Assembly (NCBI GenBank): GCA_016550485.1
Contig: JABXGV010000137.1
Coordinates: 1 to 8,315, forward strand
DNA from: an archaeon
GTDB lineage: Archaea; Asgardarchaeota; Hermodarchaeia; Hermodarchaeales; Hermodarchaeaceae
Direction: 5' to 3'
Length of the DNA: 8,315 bases
In this document: one piece after another, positions 1 through 5,930 of the stretch
Layout: each line of letters opens with the position of its first letter
Position numbering within the stretch: position 1 is the stretch's first letter
Translations under genes and position numbers: made by a program
The notes under the pieces: model-generated
Database searches by the model: none
What the model was told of the DNA's origin: nothing
What the model saw: only the letters and a program-made list of their open reading frames with translations

Positions 1-35
1 ATAAACTAGCTTGTGTCGTTTAGATTCGATTGGCT

Positions 36-992
36 ATGGAAGCTCGTAAATTACAAAGAGTTGGCGCCTCGTTTCTAATATCCGTTCCCAAACGTTGGGT
101 TAAAGGGCATTCTCTTGAAAGAGGTTCAACGCTTTTAGTTCATGAACGTGCGGATGGTATGTTGATTATTTCTCCCGGGTTAGCAGAAGAACCGGTTCAG
201 CGTCGGGACGTAATTACCAGCCCAGATGATCTTTCACGTACTATTCTAGCGTCTTACCTTGCAGGAAATGATGTAATTGAATTGAAACTAGGGGATGTAA
301 TGACATCCTCTTTGAAACGAGAAGTCAAACGCATGGCGTTATTTCTTGTTGGGGCTGAAGTCATAGAAGAAGACGCTGCAATGATGACTTTACAGTGCCT
401 GATATCACGAAATATTGACTTGCGAACTTATTTGAAACGTACTTACGAGATTGCCGCAAAAATGCATGAAGATGCTGTCCGGTCCTTTATTCGTAGTGAC
501 CAAGAACTAGCACAAGATGTGATCAATAGAGACCAAGAAGTAGACAGGCTTTACTTCCTCGTTGTTCGTCAACTCAGACGCGCTATTGCCTCACCGACTG
601 GTGACTATCTTCTTTCGCCCCTGAATCTGTTGGACTATCGCCTTGTAGCAAAAGAGGTTGAGACAATTGCCGACTGCGGCGTAGGTATTGCAGAACAGGT
701 CCTTACTAAACCTTCTATTCCACTAGACCCAGAATTCTCAAAGCTCCTAAATGAACTCAGTCAACAAGTAATCCTAGCCCATCGTGAAGCAATAACAGCG
801 GTTCTCCAACAAGACGAGACACGGGCGTATCGAGTCATCAAAATGAAGAACGAAATCAAGGAGTTAATACGGCGACTAACAGCGGTTCTTATGAAGCAAG
901 ACGCTGCTTTCCTACCTCTACTAGACCGCGTAGCCCATTATCTTGAGCGGATTTCGGAATCAAGTATTGATATCGCAGATCTTGTTATTTAG
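36..992 (+). CDS. Archaeal PhoU-type phosphate uptake regulator with N-terminal AbrB/SpoVT domain
   Basis: The 318-aa product starts MEARKLQRVGASFLISVPK, the typical swapped-hairpin AbrB/SpoVT DNA-binding fold (about residues 1-48). A mostly helical region follows, with two PhoU-like three-helix repeats (about 115-200 and 220-315), including the acidic stretch around NRDQEVDRLYFLV. Proteins of this build are annotated as phosphate uptake regulators in archaea; the AbrB part is expected to bind DNA and the PhoU part to bind metal and contact phosphate-transport or signalling partners in the cytoplasm. I chose ATG at 36 over TTG at 30 because family members normally begin MExRK. No Shine-Dalgarno is visible, and an A/T-rich box at 1-8 lies where a TATA box for a leaderless mRNA would be. 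No pst or other phosphate gene is beside it in the window. It ends 14 bp before the convergent tRNA-Ser. Confidence 0.88.
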   Translation: MEARKLQRVGASFLISVPKRWVKGHSLERGSTLLVHERADGMLIISPGLAEEPVQRRDVITSPDDLSRTILASYLAGNDVIELKLGDVMTSSLKREVKRMALFLVGAEVIEEDAAMMTLQCLISRNIDLRTYLKRTYEIAAKMHEDAVRSFIRSDQELAQDVINRDQEVDRLYFLVVRQLRRAIASPTGDYLLSPLNLLDYRLVAKEVETIADCGVGIAEQVLTKPSIPLDPEFSKLLNELSQQVILAHREAITAVLQQDETRAYRVIKMKNEIKELIRRLTAVLMKQDAAFLPLLDRVAHYLERISESSIDIADLVI

Positions 993-1006
993 GCATTAGA
1001 GAAGGG

Positions 1007-1102
1007 TGGCGCGGGGTAAGGGATTTGAACCCTTGCGACCAATAGGTCACTGGATAACTCGGGGTTCTCGAGTCCAGCGCGTTACCGCTCTGCCAACCCC
1101 GC
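1007..1102 (-). tRNA. tRNA-Ser(CGA), intron-containing, CCA encoded
   Basis: Read on the minus strand, the acceptor GCGGGGU (1102-1096) pairs with ACCCCGC (1017-1011). Discriminator G is at 1010, the usual serine identity base, and CCA is encoded at 1009-1007. The anticodon stem CUGGA/UCCAG encloses CUCGAG plus a 3' A, giving anticodon CGA (1070-1068) for codon UCG. The long variable arm (stem GACC/GGUC) and the T-arm AAGGG-UUCAAAU-CCCUU complete a class II tRNA. An 11-nt intron interrupts the anticodon loop. The gene is convergent with phoU and divergent from the ATPase gene. Leu was considered because of the long variable arm, but anticodon and discriminator both indicate Ser. Confidence 0.95.
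1056..1066 (-). other. tRNA-Ser intron (11 nt, canonical position 37/38)
   Basis: The intron reads AACCCCGAGUU in the RNA. CUCG of the anticodon loop pairs with CGAG of the intron as the 4-bp central helix. The 3-nt bulges are AG^A at the 5' site and UU^A at the 3' site. There is no inner helix, so this is a relaxed bulge-helix motif. Cleavage at these points restores a normal 7-nt loop, CUCGAGA. Confidence 0.88.
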
Positions 1103-1129
1103 TAGCTGAAAAGAATTATCTATCCCCCT

Positions 1130-1136
1130 CATAAAC
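1130..1136 (-). promoter_or_regulatory. Possible TATA box for tRNA-Ser
   Basis: The minus strand reads GTTTATG here, about 30 nt upstream of the tRNA 5' end at 1102, the usual archaeal TATA distance. The same 66-bp gap must also hold the divergent ATPase promoter. Only position and A/T content support the call. Confidence 0.35.
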
Positions 1137-1168
1137 ATTCTTTTCTAAAGTTTTATGGGTGAACGCAA

Positions 1169-2017
1169 ATGAAGCCAGATAAAGATATCATAGAAGTACA
1201 ACGAAAATACCGTATAGTCGGGCGAACAGAGGCCATAGCGCAGTGTCTGGCTGCTGATAAGGCAAGAAAGCACTTGCTTATCGAAGGACAAGTAGGTGTA
1301 GGAAAAACCACTCTTGCCAAAGCGGTGGCCGATTATCTTCGACGTCCCCTTCATCGCGTTGATGGAGACGAACGTTTTACCTCGTCAAAGCTTGTAGGAT
1401 GGTTCGACCCACCAATAGTTCTCAAGAATGGATACACTAGAGATGCCTTTATTCCCGGTGCTTTAGTCGAAGCCATGGAGTCCGGCGGTATTCTCTTTAT
1501 TAACGAGCTTAATCGAATGCCTGAAGCAACACAAAACACGCTTCTCCCAGTAATGGACGAATCCCTGCTCCAAGTACCAAAACTTGATACTATAGAAGCC
1601 CAAAACGGGTTCAGGATTATTGCCACGCAAAATCCAGAAGCTAGTGTCGGTGTCACTCGTCTAGGCGAAGCGCTGCGAGATCGTTTTGTCTGGCTGATTT
1701 TAGATTACCACACTGAAAGCGAAGAAAAGGAAATAGTACAAATTAACACCGAAATCGAAGATGAGAAAATACGCGACATTGCTGTAGCCATCACTCGTGC
1801 TACCCGTGACTATCCATCAATTAAGCGTGGCGCCAGCGTCCGTGGTGCCATCGATTTAGCTAGCCTCTTCCACCAATTATCAGAGTTAGGGAGAAGTGAC
1901 TGGGAAGAGGCGGCAGTGATGGCCCTTGTACCAAAAATACAACTCCACGATAACACGCAGAAAACGCCCCAACAGATTATCATAGACCTGGTTAGAAGCG
2001 TGATGGGAAATTTCTAG
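1169..2017 (+). CDS. MoxR-type AAA+ ATPase
   Basis: The 282-aa protein has Walker A GQVGVGKTT (residues 40-48), a Walker B-like strand ILFINELNR (108-116), sensor 1 ATQNP (152-156), a candidate arginine finger in LRDRFVW (169-175) and a sensor-2-like arginine in GASVRGAID (221-229). This is the MoxR/CbbQ branch, ATP-driven chaperones that usually work with a VWA-domain partner to insert metals or remodel enzymes; the next gene is such a partner. ATG at 1169 is preceded by a good Shine-Dalgarno, GGGTGA (1157-1162), with a 6-nt spacer. The Walker B position normally holding Asp has Asn (FINE), while the catalytic Glu is kept. Length is near the usual 280-330 aa. The last codons form a slippery AAATTTC followed directly by TAG, so the protein may also be made as the N-terminal half of a longer product. 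The client is unknown. Confidence 0.9.
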   Translation: MKPDKDIIEVQRKYRIVGRTEAIAQCLAADKARKHLLIEGQVGVGKTTLAKAVADYLRRPLHRVDGDERFTSSKLVGWFDPPIVLKNGYTRDAFIPGALVEAMESGGILFINELNRMPEATQNTLLPVMDESLLQVPKLDTIEAQNGFRIIATQNPEASVGVTRLGEALRDRFVWLILDYHTESEEKEIVQINTEIEDEKIRDIAVAITRATRDYPSIKRGASVRGAIDLASLFHQLSELGRSDWEEAAVMALVPKIQLHDNTQKTPQQIIIDLVRSVMGNF

Positions 2018-2040
2018 AGGCAGAGGAAAGCACCATTTCC
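2008..2040 (+). other. Candidate -1 frameshift site joining ATPase and VWA frames
   Basis: In the ATPase frame the last codons read GGA AAT TTC TAG. A AAT TTC (2008-2014) fits the X XXY YYZ slippery rule, and a -1 slip re-pairs on AAA TTT and continues CTA GAG GCA GAG in exactly the VWA frame. A small hairpin follows 10 nt later, GGAAA (2025-2029) with TTTCC (2036-2040), loop GCACCA. The VWA frame is open from 1996 but has no ATG, GTG or TTG until 2176. An ATT at 2035 preceded by AGAGG (2022-2026) is an alternative rare start, and an indel error in the sequence is a third explanation. Confidence 0.45.
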
Positions 2041-2175
2041 GATGACGCCCCGATAATACTCTCTGGAGACCTTTCAGACGAAAAACTCTTCGAGTCAGAA
2101 ATCCGTTCCCAAGGCACAGATCTGAAACGATTTCTCCGTCTTGGACAAACCTTTGATTACGCTACTACAAAAAGA

Positions 2176-3090
2176 ATGGCTGAAATTGCTCTCCATTATG
2201 GCAACGTTACGGCGCTTCAAGCACTAGCCAGCCTTCAATCAGTTGCTACTGCTGAAATCATTTCTTCTCTTGATGGGCTCCAGACCATTATGCGGGCTGC
2301 AAGTAAAGGTGATGCAGTCGCACCACTACTATTCTTTCAGCTTAGACGGCATCTCAGGGGTCGTTATCGCCAAACGCTAAGGGAGCTGGCCCGTAGTACA
2401 ATCATCAAGTCAGCAATTCGTATCAGCGGAAGTGGATTACGACCAGAAACCATCATACAAGTACCTTTCTATCCTGGCCTTGACGAGTTTGACCTCGACG
2501 CAACACTTGACCAAGCCATTAACAAATTACCATTCGTTACTTACGATGACATAGTTGGTGTTGAACGCAAATCCAGAAGAAAAATCGGCACCATCATCCT
2601 AGACACCTCAGGATCAATGACAGGACCCAAACTCCTCACTTCCGCCCTCGCTGCCGCAGTGGCCGCGTATCATCTCCGCCACGACCAATACGCCCTCATC
2701 GCCTTCAATACCGCCTCACAGACCATTAAAACCATGAATCAAACCGCTACCATTGACTATATTGTCGACACTATTCTCGACACCGAACCCGCCGGGTTCA
2801 CCAACATCGCCGATGGCCTTGAAACTGCATATAGTGAATACCAACGCTCGCGACACCGCGAATCATGGGCAGTGCTCATAACTGACGGAATTGCAAACCG
2901 TGGCGGGTCCCCCTATCCCCACGCTAGCCGCTATCACTCTCTTCACGTGCTACAGACGCCAGGCATCCACCCACAAGGAAGTGAAACATGTAAACGAATA
3001 GCTGACCTTGGAGGTGGGCACCACATCAAAGTCAATGATTATACCGAGGTCCCCTATGCCCTAATGAAACTCCTAAGTTACACTCGGTAA
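2176..3090 (+). CDS. VWA-domain protein, partner of the MoxR ATPase
   Basis: From ATG at 2176 the product is 304 aa. The C-terminal half is a von Willebrand factor A domain with an intact metal-ion (MIDAS) site: DTSGS at residues 143-147, Thr209 in GFTNIADGL, and Asp237 in LITDG. The N-terminal half is helical and charged, as in VWA proteins encoded beside MoxR ATPases, where the pair acts as a metal-insertion or remodelling machine in the cytoplasm. The start is doubtful: the same frame stays open back to 1996 and reads as ordinary protein (for example RFLRLGQTFDY just upstream of the ATG), so the true N-terminus is probably about 45-60 residues earlier. It would arise by a frameshift from the ATPase gene, by a non-AUG start such as ATT at 2035, or from a sequence error. 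The second half is richer in C-ending codons than the first. Confidence 0.85.
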   Translation: MAEIALHYGNVTALQALASLQSVATAEIISSLDGLQTIMRAASKGDAVAPLLFFQLRRHLRGRYRQTLRELARSTIIKSAIRISGSGLRPETIIQVPFYPGLDEFDLDATLDQAINKLPFVTYDDIVGVERKSRRKIGTIILDTSGSMTGPKLLTSALAAAVAAYHLRHDQYALIAFNTASQTIKTMNQTATIDYIVDTILDTEPAGFTNIADGLETAYSEYQRSRHRESWAVLITDGIANRGGSPYPHASRYHSLHVLQTPGIHPQGSETCKRIADLGGGHHIKVNDYTEVPYALMKLLSYTR

Positions 3091-3094
3091 TGAT

Positions 3095-3112
3095 AAAAAA
3101 GAAAGTGAAAAA
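3095..3112 (-). terminator. T-run terminator for a minus-strand transcript
   Basis: On the minus strand this reads TTTTT, a short spacer, then TTTTTT. Oligo-T of five or more is enough for archaeal termination. It lies just past the minus-strand stop codon at 3124-3126, suggesting that a transcript from that side ends here, convergent with the VWA gene. Confidence 0.4.
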
Positions 3113-3123
3113 GGGCTAGATGA

Positions 3124-3195
3124 TTAGACTGGACCACCAGGACGACCTAACGGATGAATCACATTATCACCATCTACTTGATGATTAGTCGATAT
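3124..3195 (-). other. Minus-strand reading-frame tail ending in GRPGGPV (possible small gene or remnant)
   Basis: The open stretch is 23 codons and reads toward HPLGRPGGPV then TAA, followed by T-runs on the same strand. There is no ATG; a GTG lies inside. The ending resembles the minus-strand tail near 7946 (YPPSRPDGGPN). It could be the end of a decayed gene, a small peptide gene with an unrecognised start, or chance. I do not recognise the family. Confidence 0.25.
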
Positions 3196-3213
3196 TTAAA
3201 CACCACAAATCTG

Positions 3214-3318
3214 TTTAGCTACTATAGTGCATAAATGAGTAGTGGAAGCTTCCTCCTGTTCGTCTGATGCAGTCGAAATTATAGTGCCTGGGGGTTTTAG
3301 TTACTATAGTGATAAAAA
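3214..3318. repeat. Three TATAGTG boxes in a non-coding region
   Basis: The VWA to tRNA-iMet gap (3091-3449) has no confident gene. TATAGTG occurs at 3223-3229, 3280-3286 and 3305-3311. The first and third share a longer context, TTAGYTACTATAGTG followed by an A-rich stretch, around a palindromic ACTATAGT. On the minus strand the middle copy reads CACTATAATTT and could be a TATA box for a short transcript ending near 3100. The copies may be operator or promoter duplications. Confidence 0.4.
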
Positions 3319-3323
3319 CGACC

Positions 3324-3340
3324 GATGTCTTCCAGACATC
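3324..3340. other. Perfect 7-bp stem-loop
   Basis: GATGTCT, loop TCC, AGACATC. It sits just after the third TATAGTG box and is not followed by a T-run on either strand, so it is not an obvious terminator. Role unknown. Confidence 0.4.
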
Positions 3341-3404
3341 AGAGTACGTATTGCTTCAATATGTACTAGGTCTCCAATGGTTCTTCATTATTGATAATGA
3401 ATTA

Positions 3405-3418
3405 CACAAAGCTTTTAT
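3405..3418 (+). promoter_or_regulatory. Possible BRE/TATA for tRNA-iMet
   Basis: ACAAAG followed by CTTTTAT lies 32-45 nt upstream of the tRNA 5' end. Purine/A bases before a T/A-rich box suit a BRE plus TATA element. Spacing is slightly long for a start exactly at 3450 and would give a short 5' leader. Confidence 0.4.
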
Positions 3419-3463
3419 CGAACACGTCAAGTGTAGTCGTAAAGCTCATAGCGGGGTGGGGTA

Positions 3464-3492
3464 AGGCCGGGCTAAATAGTCCGGTCCCCGAA
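3464..3492 (+). other. D-loop intron of initiator tRNA (about 29 nt, non-canonical site)
   Basis: Removing this stretch (or the equivalent shifted by one base) joins GGGGUA to GCCAGG, the archaeal initiator D-loop. The insert folds into a 9-bp hairpin, 3465-3473 with 3478-3486, loop AAAU. GGGG of the exon (3458-3461) can pair with CCCC (3486-3489), giving a bulge-helix-bulge-like junction with UA^A on the 5' side. The exact ends are uncertain by one base. Confidence 0.8.
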
Positions 3493-3517
3493 GCCAGGGT
3501 ATCCCGCGGGGCTCATA

Positions 3518-3531
3518 AACCCCATTGAGAA
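3518..3531 (+). other. Anticodon-loop intron of initiator tRNA (14 nt, position 37/38)
   Basis: CUCA (3512-3515) pairs with UGAG (3526-3529) as the 4-bp central helix. Bulges UA^A and AA^A give clean cuts after 3517 and 3531, restoring the loop CUCAUAA. The architecture is the same relaxed bulge-helix form as in the tRNA-Ser intron. Confidence 0.88.
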
Positions 3532-3645
3532 ACCCCGAGATCGGTCGTTCAAATCGACCCCCCGCTACCACTCCTCCTTCTAATGACAGCTTATTAACTC
3601 GTCTTGGGCGAAGGTCCTAGACACCAGCAAGGCATAGACTAACAG

Positions 3646-3664
3646 ACTCTGTAAGAGTGTTTTT
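3646..3664 (+). terminator. Hairpin plus T5 downstream of tRNA-iMet
   Basis: ACTCT, loop GTA, AGAGT, then G and TTTTT (3660-3664). This would end the tRNA-iMet transcript about 90 nt after CCA. The stem is short, and the T-run alone could suffice in an archaeon. The T-run could also belong to a promoter for the RNA that starts near 3673. Confidence 0.45.
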
Positions 3665-3672
3665 AGAAAAAA

Positions 3673-3844
3673 GGGCGGGTGGTCTGGTGGCTGGAGCTTG
3701 ACCGCCCCATGTACCCCCCAGCCAGCCTGGGTCTAATGCGGCGGTCGAAGCCAGCAAAAGGAGCATGTGAACCCTCCGCGGAGAAAAATGGGACCCAACC
3801 GGTCAGGAGGGAGCACAACACCACACAGCCACCCGGACACGCCC
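3673..3844 (+). ncRNA. Compact SRP (7S) RNA-like gene or degenerate copy
   Basis: A GC-rich island between AT-rich flanks folds end to end: GGGCG (3673-3677) with CGCCC (3840-3844), and GGUGGCUG (3686-3693) with CAGCCACC (3826-3833). From memory of archaeal SRP RNAs, the order is right: a helix ending in CCCC, the UGUAC turn (3710-3714), a helix-4-like hairpin CCCAG/CUGGG, then UAAUGCGG and GUCGAAGCC (3744-3752). GGCUGG (3689-3694) can kiss CCAGCC (3722-3727), like the Alu-domain loop contact. Next comes a helix-6-like GUGAACCC...GGAG...GGGACCC, and GGUCAGG-AGGGAGCA (3801-3815) looks like helix 8 with its tetraloop tip missing. The total is about 172 nt against about 300 usually, so helix 5 is nearly absent. 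No good plus-strand TATA is seen. On the minus strand a TATA-like box (3879-3885) and T6 (3667-3672) would bracket a transcript, so the strand is not settled. Confidence 0.42.
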
Positions 3845-3957
3845 CATGTTCGTGCCAATAATCTACTCCCAAATAGGCTAATAAACCACACATAGACGCA
3901 AAGATTAATTCATACCCAGCAGTATGATATACCTGCCCTTGCACGCTAATAATGATG
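3845..3957. other. Non-coding AT-rich stretch with one stem-loop
   Basis: No gene is supported. A 6-bp stem-loop, TCATAC (3910-3915) with GTATGA (3922-3927), is the only clear structure. The minus-strand frame that stays open across here (3663-3986) runs through the folded RNA island and looks accidental. Confidence 0.4.
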
Positions 3958-3968
3958 TTTTTTATAAA
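3958..3968 (+). promoter_or_regulatory. Strong TATA box
   Basis: TTTTTTATAAA is the best TATA element in the window. Transcription to the right would begin near 3990, giving either a separate RNA or a leader of about 220 nt for the regulator gene at 4212. The core TTTATAAA is palindromic, so leftward use is possible too. Confidence 0.5.
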
Positions 3969-3986
3969 CAAGTGTAGGCACCACAA

Positions 3987-4102
3987 CCTCGCTTCGAGGA
4001 GACTAGATTTGTATCCCCCTGATCGTCCAGAACCCCTCCCAGGCTAAAGCTTTAGCAACTGGATACGCAGGGAGAAACTGATAAACTTTGTAGCCCTCTC
4101 CC
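3987..4102 (+). ncRNA. Structured leader or small RNA with competing stems
   Basis: Downstream of the TATA box are CCTCG-CTT-CGAGG (3987-3999), GTATCC (4011-4016) with GGATAC (4061-4066), and a 14-nt palindrome GCTAAAGCTTTAGC (4043-4056). GGGAG (4070-4074) can pair either back with CTCCC (4036-4040), as a pseudoknot, or forward as GGGAGA/TCTCCC (4097-4102). The mutually exclusive pairing resembles a regulatory leader. No known riboswitch motif is recognised, and no terminator is seen before 4212. Confidence 0.35.
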
Positions 4103-4211
4103 AAACACGGCTTGCGTTATGCGATGTATTTCAAGCAGAGGAAAAACTAAAACCCTGAATTAGAGTTGTACAATCTCATAAGACACCTCTCTTCGTGGAA
4201 GTTGTAATAGC

Positions 4212-5930
4212 ATGGCCTCCGAAGAAAAAGCTGGTACTCTGCAAACCCTGTTTTCCTCGGTTGTCCGCCAAGCTAGTGAGTTCCTTGGTGAACCGCCTCA
4301 AGAAAATCGGTATCAGAGTGTCCGCTGGGCAGATATTCCTTCAACATTAGATAACCGTCGATTCGGAGTATCCGAGTTCCTCAACTCGGCCAGTATGCCT
4401 GAATTACTAGTATCAGAGAAATTGAAGCATTCAGAAACTTACATCTTAGAATGGGTGTTGTGGAGGGAAGCTATACTTGAACACTTGTGTAATCGAGTGC
4501 GTCAAGTTCCAGAAGCCGCAGACCTAGGTCTCTATGGCGGCTTAAAACATGGTCTAAGGAAACACAGACGTCGACATAACCTACAGCGCATATGGGAAAC
4601 CATCTCACTCCCCCAACACTACGCATGCTACCGATATGTCCCAACTGCAGGTTTCCACTTCTTCGATAAGGTAGTTGAGGGAACCTTCCTACAAAGGGTC
4701 ATTCCTTGGCTCAACACTACATTCTCTGGTGTTGACATCCCCCTAACTTCGGAAAGTTACACTGCTGCCCTCGAAAGATGGATGTTTGATTTCCACCAAA
4801 TGCTCAGCCCAAGAGAACAGAGCATACTTACAGTGCTAAATAACCATCCCGAGATATCCCAGACCCAACTGGCTAAAAGAGTGAAACTGACCCAGCCCCC
4901 TGTAAGTCGCGCCCTAAAGAGGCTCGCAAGCAAACACCTCTTACGCTTCATCAGATACATCAACCTACCAGTAATAGGGCTCCAACGCCTTGCCGTAACA
5001 TACACATCACAAGATCTTCGTGTTCTCTACAAACTCCGGAAAATGCTGAGCACAATCCGCTATACCCTCACTATCCTAGAGTTAGACGATGCAATACATT
5101 GCACCTTCGCTATTCCCACACGCCGTGTTGGGAGGTTCAGAAGCTGGGCAAAAGAGCTTTCCACCGCTTGGGATCTACCCTACCCTGAAATCAGGACAGT
5201 GCTAGAACAGGCACAGCACAGAAACTTCACAATATATGACCCAGAGCGCGGTGGCTGGCCACAAGACTATGAACCAATACTGGAAAACATATCTAGGCTT
5301 GTACGCGAAGAACTATCATCACTGCTACCTCCAATCCGAACAATAAAGTACCCTCAATCAAACCCTCCACAAAAACTGAAACTAAAACCAGCCGACTTTG
5401 TCTACATCCAACGCGCAACAAAACCTCTATTCCAAACCGATAGAATAGAATCGAGCGAATCACAAGAAGCTAGGCTAGCCGGATACCGAGAAAGCGAACA
5501 CCTAACATACAGACGTAGAATCAGAATACTCAAAAAAGCAGGACTACTAAGCCCTCCGATGGGGATCGGACTAATCCATGTTGGGCTAACGGCAACCATC
5601 AACCTACTAGTAGAAGGCACCTATGAACAATCGTTCCAACTACTATCAGCATTCCAACTCATGCCGCACATGGCAGGGGTCATCTACAGGGACGGGTGTG
5701 CAGCCGCGGTCCTACTTGTACCCAAGGACGCAGCAGTGGCCATAGAAACCTCCCTACGAGATATATTGCTGGAAATTGGATTCAATACACGCCTCATGGT
5801 CAAACCAACGTGGGAGGCGTATGGAGCAACTATTCCCTCTCCTGTAGATTCAAAGAACTACGATTTCGACCGCGGCGCGTGGGTCTGGGCAAAGGACACC
5901 CTCCCTGGAATACACCCTCTCGCTCTCTAA
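4212..5930 (+). CDS. Large winged-HTH regulator, copy 1, with two HTH-sensor modules
   Basis: The 572-aa protein has four parts. Residues about 75-195 are a conserved domain I do not recognise (EWVLWREA, RQVPEAADLGLYGGLKHG, YTAALERWM). Residues 198-248 are a classic winged HTH (LSPREQSILTVL, ISQTQLAKRVKLTQPPVSRALKRLASKHLLRF). Residues about 253-322 look like an alpha/beta sensor of the Lrp/AsnC RAM type (VIGLQRLAV ... FRSWAKELSTAW). Residues about 392-525 seem to repeat this: a divergent HTH ending YRRRIRILKKAGLL, then IGLIHVGLTATINLL and a second sensor-like unit. There is no signal peptide or membrane segment. It is probably a cytoplasmic transcription regulator; ligand and targets are unknown. 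ATG 4212 is the first start after an in-frame stop (4179-4181); only a weak GTGGAAG precedes it. A paralogue lies directly downstream in the same orientation. Confidence 0.85.
   Translation: MASEEKAGTLQTLFSSVVRQASEFLGEPPQENRYQSVRWADIPSTLDNRRFGVSEFLNSASMPELLVSEKLKHSETYILEWVLWREAILEHLCNRVRQVPEAADLGLYGGLKHGLRKHRRRHNLQRIWETISLPQHYACYRYVPTAGFHFFDKVVEGTFLQRVIPWLNTTFSGVDIPLTSESYTAALERWMFDFHQMLSPREQSILTVLNNHPEISQTQLAKRVKLTQPPVSRALKRLASKHLLRFIRYINLPVIGLQRLAVTYTSQDLRVLYKLRKMLSTIRYTLTILELDDAIHCTFAIPTRRVGRFRSWAKELSTAWDLPYPEIRTVLEQAQHRNFTIYDPERGGWPQDYEPILENISRLVREELSSLLPPIRTIKYPQSNPPQKLKLKPADFVYIQRATKPLFQTDRIESSESQEARLAGYRESEHLTYRRRIRILKKAGLLSPPMGIGLIHVGLTATINLLVEGTYEQSFQLLSAFQLMPHMAGVIYRDGCAAAVLLVPKDAAVAIETSLRDILLEIGFNTRLMVKPTWEAYGATIPSPVDSKNYDFDRGAWVWAKDTLPGIHPLAL

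Larger units (their letters stand above)
3450..3570 (+). tRNA. Initiator tRNA-Met(CAU) with two introns, CCA encoded
   Basis: The acceptor AGCGGGG (3450-3456) pairs with CCCCGCU (3560-3566), with discriminator A and CCA at 3568-3570. The exon sequence matches the archaeal initiator pattern: AGCGGGGUGGGGUA, then GCCAGG in the D-loop, anticodon stem CGGGG/CCCCG with loop CUCAUAA, and T-arm GGUCG-UUCAAAU-CGACC. The A1-U72 first pair and the G/C-rich anticodon stem fit initiator rather than elongator tRNA-Met. The gene only folds correctly if two inserts are removed, about 29 nt in the D-loop and 14 nt in the anticodon loop. This leaves 75 nt before CCA, the normal length. The D-stem keeps the U13/U22 mismatch I recall from other archaeal initiators. 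Confidence 0.94.

Noticed and set aside
1007..1102. tRNA-Leu instead of tRNA-Ser
   Set aside because: The long variable arm fits both, but anticodon CGA and discriminator G specify serine.
3663..3986. 107-aa minus-strand open frame
   Set aside because: It begins at GTG, runs through the folded GC-rich RNA island and shows no domain-like pattern; an open frame there is expected by chance.
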